From Paractinoplanes pyxinae (GTDB lineage Bacteria; Actinomycetota; Actinomycetes; Mycobacteriales; Micromonosporaceae), in assembly GCF_026626335.1 (NCBI RefSeq), contig NZ_JAPNTZ010000003.1:124001-188000 (forward strand): 64,000 nucleotides of DNA, read 5' to 3'. A program made the translations under genes and the position numbers. Numbering within the stretch: position 1 is the stretch's first letter; every line of letters begins with the position of its first letter. This document shows positions 59,330 through 64,000 of the stretch, one piece after another. The notes below the pieces were generated by a model. That model was given only the letters and a program-made list of their open reading frames with translations, ran no database searches and was not told where the DNA came from.

Positions 59330-60967
59330 TCAGAGGTGGGTCTCGCCGCAGAGGTGGACCTGGACGCCCAGGGCGGAGAGCATCGCGGCCTTGGCGAGCA
59401 GGGCCTTGTCGGCGGTTTCGGGGTCGGGGGCGTAGGCGACGTTGAGGTGGTTGGCCTTGTGGCGGGCCATGAACTGGTCTCGGGTCACGCCGTGAAGGAC
59501 CGCGTGCATGATGGGCCAGGCCGGGGTCGTGGCCTGGGAGCGGCGCTCGGATTCCTCGGCGGGTAAAGAAAGAGCGGTTGCGCGGCCCAGGTCGGCGTGC
59601 AAAGCGTTGCCCTGGACGAAGACTCGGCTCCAGACGACGTCGCCGGGCTTGCTGATGCCCTTGATGGTGGAGCCGCCCAGCGGGAAGTAGACGGGGTCCT
59701 GACGGCGGCCCACGGCCTCGGCGTAGCCGGTGGCGAAGTGGGACGGGGGCACCGAACCGGAGATCTCCCACACCCACACGAACTGGCCGTCGTACTCCTC
59801 GCCCCAGCGGACGTCGTGCAGGGTGGTCGCCGGGTCGAGGCCCATGGCGGTCCAGATCCGGTTGGTGATCAGGGCGTCGACGGCCACGCCCTCGTCGGCC
59901 TCGTTGAAGTGGGGGAGCGGGCGGTCCGCCCACAGCACGCGGGCGCCGTCGCGGGAGGTGACCGGCGGGCGGTCGGCGTTGTTGAGCAGGCCCTCGGCCA
60001 GGTCCGAGGCGGGGGAGAGGTCCTTGAGGCCCTGCTGGTACTGGATGCCGACGGCGTCGAGGCCGAAGTCGTCGCTGATGCGCAGGGCGGCCACGTACAT
60101 CTTGTACTGCCAGCGCAGCTGCGCCTCGGTCAGTTCGGTGGCCTCGTCGGCGCCGAGATCGAACGTCATGCCCTTCGCGGTGAGCCAGGCGCCGACCGCG
60201 TCCGCCTCGGTGTCGGGGACGCGCTGCATCTCGGCCCACAACGCGCTCTGCGACAGGCGCTCCTTGTAGATCCCGAGCGGGTTCAGCAGCTCGTCGTCGA
60301 TGATCGCGTTGTACATGCCCATGCAGCCCTCGTCGAACACGCCGATGATGGCCTTGTCGGCGAGGAGCTCAGCCGCGAGGCTGCGCCCGAGGGCTGTTTC
60401 CTCATTTTCCGGCAGTGCGGGCAAATTCCGTACGTGGGAAAGGTCGTGCGCGATCGAGCCGGTGCTCACCCAGCTGCGCAGGCCGGCCCGGAACCAGTCG
60501 TCGGTGAAATCGACCGACCAGATCGTCGAATAGCCGACGCCCATCTTGGCCAGGCCCGCGTTGACGCCGAGCAGGCCCACCAGGCCCGGCCAGTCGCCGG
60601 CGAAGTTGGCCACCGTGAGAATCGGACCCTTGTGCGTACGCAGTCCGGCGAGCACGTGGTGGCTGTACTGCCACACCGCCTCGGCCACGATGAGCGGCGC
60701 CTCGGGCGGGATCGACTTGAACACCTCGAGGCCCATCCGCTGGCTCGAGATGAAGCCGTGCCCCGCCTCGGGATCGAAGTCGTGGGCGCGCCGCACCTTC
60801 CAGCCGAGGTCGGCCAGCGCGGCGGTGACGGCGGCCTCCATCTGTTGCTGCACAGGCCATCCGGCCCGGTTGGCCGCGGGGCGCAGGTCACCGCTGGCGA
60901 TGAGATAGGCGGTGTTGGGCTCGGCGATGGGCCGCGTGGGTGCGGCGGGGAGGGTGTACGTGCTCAC
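59330..60967 (-). CDS. L-fucose/L-arabinose isomerase-family protein
   Basis: 545 residues from GTG 60967, which overlaps the kinase stop (GTGA). Starts with a basic/Pro linker and TAYLIASGDLRPAANRAGWP. Features of the sugar-isomerase fold (COG2407) include GPILTVANFAGDWPGLVGLL, VFDEGCMGMYNAI (metal-binding Glu), DAVGIQYQQGLKDLSPASDL, and the C-terminal MARHKANHLNVAYA. Probable metal-dependent aldose-ketose isomerase feeding the adjacent FGGY kinase; the sugar is not identifiable. Last gene of the operon. 59098-59329 beyond it holds nothing I can support. Confidence 0.85.
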   Translation of the reverse strand: MSTYTLPAAPTRPIAEPNTAYLIASGDLRPAANRAGWPVQQQMEAAVTAALADLGWKVRRAHDFDPEAGHGFISSQRMGLEVFKSIPPEAPLIVAEAVWQYSHHVLAGLRTHKGPILTVANFAGDWPGLVGLLGVNAGLAKMGVGYSTIWSVDFTDDWFRAGLRSWVSTGSIAHDLSHVRNLPALPENEETALGRSLAAELLADKAIIGVFDEGCMGMYNAIIDDELLNPLGIYKERLSQSALWAEMQRVPDTEADAVGAWLTAKGMTFDLGADEATELTEAQLRWQYKMYVAALRISDDFGLDAVGIQYQQGLKDLSPASDLAEGLLNNADRPPVTSRDGARVLWADRPLPHFNEADEGVAVDALITNRIWTAMGLDPATTLHDVRWGEEYDGQFVWVWEISGSVPPSHFATGYAEAVGRRQDPVYFPLGGSTIKGISKPGDVVWSRVFVQGNALHADLGRATALSLPAEESERRSQATTPAWPIMHAVLHGVTRDQFMARHKANHLNVAYAPDPETADKALLAKAAMLSALGVQVHLCGETHL

Positions 60968-62397
60968 GGGGTCCTCCGGTGGCGGGTGGCGAGCGAGTGG
61001 GCAATGCTGCGGGTGGCGGGGTAGAGGTCTCGGTAGAGCGCGTAGAGCTCGTCGTATTCGTTGCTGTGCCTGGGATTCGGCTCGATGGTCTCGGCGACCG
61101 GGTTCCACGCATTGATGTCTTTGTCACCGGCGGCCAGGAAAGCGGCGCCGTACGCGGCTCCGGTGGTCACCCGGGGAACGACCTGAGCCAAGCCGGTGAC
61201 GTCGGAGACGATCCGGGTCCACAGGCCGCCGCGGGTTCCGCCGCCGACGGCCACGACGCGGCGGATGTCGGCGCCGGCCTCATGCAACGCCTCGACGTTG
61301 TGGCGGACGCCCAGGGCGGTCGCTTCGAGGGCGGCCCGGTAGAGGTCGCCGCGGCTGTGCTCGAGGGTCAGGCCGGCGATCACCCCGCGGGCGTCGGGAT
61401 CCATGACCGGCGTACGTTCCCCGGCGAAGTACGGCAGCATGAGCAGCCCACGGGCGCCGGGGCCGGACGCTTCGGCTTCGGCGAGCAGCTGCTCGTAGCC
61501 GGCGCCGGTCAGGTCGCGCAGCCAGGCGGTGATCGCGCCCGAGGTGGCCATGCCGCCGGCCAGGTTGCGGGTGCCGGGGAAGGCGCCGACCGTGCCCCAC
61601 ATGGCCGGGGTGGTGAGCGGGCGGTCGACCGTGGCGATGAGGAACATCGTGGTGCCGTACATGAGCATCAGGTCGCCCGGATTCTGGGCGCCGACACTGA
61701 CCGCCTCGGTCCAGGCGTCGATCGTGCCGGTGATGACCGGGGTGCCGGCCGGGATGCCCGCGATCGGTTCCCTGGTGTGGCCGGCCACGTCGCCGGGCCA
61801 GGCCAGCGGCGGCAGCTCGAGATCGGGCGCGATGCGTTGTGCCCACGGCCGATACCAGTCGAGAGCGTGCGTGTCGAACAGCGGCGTGCACTGGCTGGCC
61901 GAGTGGTAGTCGAGCGTGTAGGCGCCGGTCAGCTGGTACGCCAACCACGACGCCGGCATGAAGAGCCGGCTGCCCGTCTGCTCGTGCTCGGCCAGCCAGG
62001 CCAGTTTCGGGCCGACCGCTTGTGTCGACAGCACCGAGCCGCAGCGCTCGAGAATCCCGTCCAGTTCCCGGTTGAGCGCGTCGATCTGTTCTGTGGCACG
62101 GGTATCGATCCCGTACAGGATGGCCGGGCGCAACGGCGTGCCGGCCTCGTCGGTCACGAGGACGCAGGGGCCCATGCCGCTCACACCGACGGCGGCGACC
62201 GTGGTGCCGGCGGTCAATTCCTCGGCCAGGGAAACGAATTCGTGCCACCAGACGGACGCGTCCATCTCGACGTGACCCGGTTGCGGGCGGTCGACCTCGT
62301 GCTCGCGCACCGCCAATCGCTTGACGACGCCGTCCTCGTCGACCAGGACGCCCTTGCTGCTCGACGTGCCGATGTCGACACCGAGGTAGAGGCTCAT
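60964..62397 (-). CDS. FGGY-family sugar kinase (xylulokinase-like)
   Basis: 477 residues from ATG 62397. Actin-like ATPase fold: LGVDIGTSSSKGVLVDEDG (phosphate 1, residues 4-22), VGVSGMGPCVLVTDEAGTPL, ITGTIDAWTEAVSVG (catalytic Asp region) and VVAVGGGTRGGLWTRIVSDV (adenosine motif). Phosphorylates the ketose made by the isomerase or a related sugar. Overlaps lacI (ATGA) upstream and the isomerase gene (GTGA) downstream. Confidence 0.92.
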   Translation of the reverse strand: MSLYLGVDIGTSSSKGVLVDEDGVVKRLAVREHEVDRPQPGHVEMDASVWWHEFVSLAEELTAGTTVAAVGVSGMGPCVLVTDEAGTPLRPAILYGIDTRATEQIDALNRELDGILERCGSVLSTQAVGPKLAWLAEHEQTGSRLFMPASWLAYQLTGAYTLDYHSASQCTPLFDTHALDWYRPWAQRIAPDLELPPLAWPGDVAGHTREPIAGIPAGTPVITGTIDAWTEAVSVGAQNPGDLMLMYGTTMFLIATVDRPLTTPAMWGTVGAFPGTRNLAGGMATSGAITAWLRDLTGAGYEQLLAEAEASGPGARGLLMLPYFAGERTPVMDPDARGVIAGLTLEHSRGDLYRAALEATALGVRHNVEALHEAGADIRRVVAVGGGTRGGLWTRIVSDVTGLAQVVPRVTTGAAYGAAFLAAGDKDINAWNPVAETIEPNPRHSNEYDELYALYRDLYPATRSIAHSLATRHRRTP

Positions 62398-63362
62398 TTC
62401 AACTCCACTGCTCGCAGGACAACGGTTCGGGCCGGGCTGGTGTCGCCGCCGATGCGGTCCAGCAGCAGGGTGGCCGCGGCCTCGCCGAGCTCCCGCGCGG
62501 GCACGTCGACGACCCGGATGCCGCGCCGGCCCAGGGAAGCGAACGGCAGGTCGCCGAACACGGCCAGGCCGAAGTCCGGAGTGTCGAGCCCGGCGTCGTG
62601 CAGGGCGTCCAGGGCGCCGGCGGCCATCAGATTGTTGGCGACGACGGCGGCGTCCGGCGGGTCGGGCAGCTTGAGCAGGTCGGCCATGGCCAGCCGCCCA
62701 CCTTCGACGCGGTAATCGGCGTACCGCAGAAGGTCGTCGAGATAGGCCGAGCCGGTGTGCCGGGTCGCCGCCTGCCGCCAGCCGGCCATCCGCAGCTGAG
62801 CGGTCTCGACCGAACTGGGCCCGGTGATGCAGGCGACCCGCGTGAAACCGGCCGCGAACAACGATTCCGCGGCCGAACGGCCACCGGCCCGGTTGTCGAC
62901 GGTGACCGCGTCGACGTCGGCCCGGGCCAGGCTGCGGTCGACCGCGACCACCGGCCTCTGATGGGCGACGAGCCGGCTGACGTCGCTGGCGTCGTCGGCC
63001 GGGGCCAGGATGACGCCCGCCATGTGTTCGGCGACGGCGATTTCCAGGTACGTGGCCTCGCGCTCCGGATCCTCGTCGGTGTTGCACAGGACGACGGAGT
63101 AACCGGCGGCGCTGGCCCGGTTCTCGACGCCGCGGGCCAGCGCGGTGAAGAACGGGTTCTCGATGTCCGGGATGATCAGCCCGATCACGGCCGAGCGCCG
63201 CCCCCGCAACCGGCTGGCGGTCCGGTTGGGGGTGAAGGCGAGCGCTTCGGCGGCGGCGCGCACAAGCCGCTCGGATTCGGCGGACACCTTGGCGCCGTTG
63301 AGAACGCGGCTGACCGTGGAGGTGGAGACGCCGGCTCGGGCCGCCACCTCGTAGATGGTCAC
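62394..63362 (-). CDS. LacI-family transcriptional regulator of the sugar operon
   Basis: 322 residues from GTG 63362, overlapping the upstream membrane-protein stop (GTGA); GTG 63365 is also possible. The HTH is VTIYEVAARAGVSTSTVSRV, the hinge TPNRTASRLRGRRSAVIGLI, then a PBP-like ligand domain. It is unusual in being inside the operon it presumably controls, between transport and catabolic genes. No operator for it is visible in the window; the operon promoter is beyond the right edge. Confidence 0.9.
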   Translation of the reverse strand: MTIYEVAARAGVSTSTVSRVLNGAKVSAESERLVRAAAEALAFTPNRTASRLRGRRSAVIGLIIPDIENPFFTALARGVENRASAAGYSVVLCNTDEDPEREATYLEIAVAEHMAGVILAPADDASDVSRLVAHQRPVVAVDRSLARADVDAVTVDNRAGGRSAAESLFAAGFTRVACITGPSSVETAQLRMAGWRQAATRHTGSAYLDDLLRYADYRVEGGRLAMADLLKLPDPPDAAVVANNLMAAGALDALHDAGLDTPDFGLAVFGDLPFASLGRRGIRVVDVPARELGEAAATLLLDRIGGDTSPARTVVLRAVELK

Positions 63363-63949
63363 CACGCTTGGCTCTGCCGGGCGTCGATCTCGGTCAGCAG
63401 ATTCGTGGTCTGCCGAGCTGCGACGGTCAGCAGAAGCGGCGCGGCCACCAGGGCCAGCACCCCGGCCGAAGCCACGGCGGCGAAACCGGTCAGCACCGTC
63501 AGCCCCGTCAGGGTGAGCGCCCACGAGGGGCGGTACGCGGCGAGGATGGCCCCGCCGCGCACCGCCGTCAGGCCGCGCCTGCCCCGAACCGCACCGTAGG
63601 CGAGCGCGAACGGCCCGACGATCACCACGGCCGCCGCCGGCAGCACACCCCACGGAGTGAGCAGCGCCGGCCCGGCGACCGACAACAACAACGCCAGCAC
63701 CGGATCCGGCCGGCCGAGTCTGCCCCGCTGCCCGTCGGCCACCCCGGCGGCGAAGGCGGCCACGGAGGTGAGGGCCAGCATCAGCGGCAGCACGGTGACT
63801 GCGGCGAGCCAGCGCGGGGCGCCGGACAGCAGCGCGGTGGCCAGCGGGGCGGAGGACAGCAGGGTCAGCGCGCCCGCGACCAACGTACGGGGAAGCTCGT
63901 GCCAGAACGCCGTGGCGCCGGACCAGGTCTCTTTGACCAGAACATCCAT
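63359..63949 (-). CDS. Polytopic membrane protein, possibly YesL/DUF624-like
   Basis: 196 residues from ATG 63949, with a GGAGG site ten bases before. Five predicted helices (about 22-42, 47-70, 84-100, 103-122, 142-178). The N-terminal SGATAFWHELPRTLVAGALT and position right after a sugar ABC permease gene resemble YesL/DUF624 proteins found in carbohydrate ABC operons; this is an analogy, not a clear family match. Coupled to lacI. Confidence 0.65.
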   Translation of the reverse strand: MDVLVKETWSGATAFWHELPRTLVAGALTLLSSAPLATALLSGAPRWLAAVTVLPLMLALTSVAAFAAGVADGQRGRLGRPDPVLALLLSVAGPALLTPWGVLPAAAVVIVGPFALAYGAVRGRRGLTAVRGGAILAAYRPSWALTLTGLTVLTGFAAVASAGVLALVAAPLLLTVAARQTTNLLTEIDARQSQAW

Positions 63950-63959
63950 GAAGGCCTCC

Positions 63960-64000
63960 TCAGAGCTTGAGACCGCTGGACGCGATCGACTGCACGATGT
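63960..64000 (-). CDS. Carbohydrate ABC permease (MalG type), C-terminal end only
   Basis: The last 12 codons before TGA 63960 read IVQSIASSGLKL, the usual ending of MalG-type sugar permeases (compare YIVGGLTAGSVKD in this window). The stop lies ten bases before the ATG of the membrane-protein gene. Everything upstream is outside the window. It indicates that the isomerase/kinase operon includes its own importer. Confidence 0.6.
   Translation of the reverse strand, partial: IVQSIASSGLKL

Overview
The window is very GC-rich, with dense codon-biased genes, GTG starts, frequent ATGA/GTGA/TGATG overlaps and several apparently leaderless promoters. It carries secreted CBM2 polysaccharide-degrading enzymes, LacI-regulated sugar operons and mycothiol-type DinB proteins. 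This points to a soil actinomycete, most plausibly Micromonosporaceae (Actinoplanes-like); the genus is an inference. I saw no rRNA, tRNA, CRISPR array, IS element or phage gene.

Layout. 1-3340: a pectin operon on the minus strand (PL1 pectate lyase-CBM2, CBM2-CE8 pectinesterase and the start of a third CBM2 protein) behind a perfect CebR-type operator. 3356-8826: small regulators and methyltransferases, including an NTF2-like/TetR/DUF1707 operon with two identical operators, a broken DUF234 ATPase and an XRE-cupin regulator. 8833-18674: a complete maltose/maltodextrin locus (MalE, MalF, MalG, GH31, secreted GH13) with divergent LacI-type MalR and two matching operators; the transporter ATPase is not here and is probably supplied in trans. 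19482-20240: non-coding DNA with a ~52-bp tandem repeat. 20241-24104: a lipoprotein and a secreted GH92 alpha-mannosidase-type enzyme. 24201-28072: M50 protease, DedA, BlaI, DtxR-type regulator and SMP-30 lactonase; dedA and dtxR carry the same operator in the same position over leaderless promoters.

28193-35244: a LuxR-ATPase regulator, an SDR/methyltransferase/SnoaL operon, an AraC regulator, and a divergent SDR/LysR pair in which the SDR lacks its catalytic Tyr and Lys. 35393-40536: a Pls-type single-module peptide synthetase with membrane-embedded C-terminal repeats, translationally coupled to an M1 metallopeptidase with an altered exopeptidase motif. 40537-41738: about 1.2 kb without an intact gene, holding a 56-bp duplication, a 23-bp perfect hairpin abutting a truncated HTH gene, and a ~12-copy 41-bp minisatellite. 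41739-47793: PP2C-type phosphatase, YbdK/EgtA-like ligase, membrane protein, GGDEF-EAL protein and a phosphorylase-like protein.

48271-55719: the most unusual locus, a four-gene coupled operon of entirely exported proteins: Tat-type small laccase, a 1306-residue ThuA/discoidin/PQQ-sugar-dehydrogenase-like/PKD/DUF1080 protein, a cupredoxin with Ig-like repeats, and a beta-helix-like protein. The second and third share an unrecognised ~80-residue module. A near-perfect CebR-type box lies upstream, which would tie this putative extracellular copper/sugar redox system to the polysaccharide-degradation regulon. 55723-59097: MarR/maleylpyruvate-isomerase pair, a frameshifted SCO6745-type gene, and a lower-GC patch with a NucS-like nuclease and a 55-residue membrane protein. 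59330-64000: the end of a sugar catabolic operon (ABC permease tail, membrane protein, LacI, FGGY kinase, fucose-isomerase-type enzyme), all coupled by overlapping stop/start codons.
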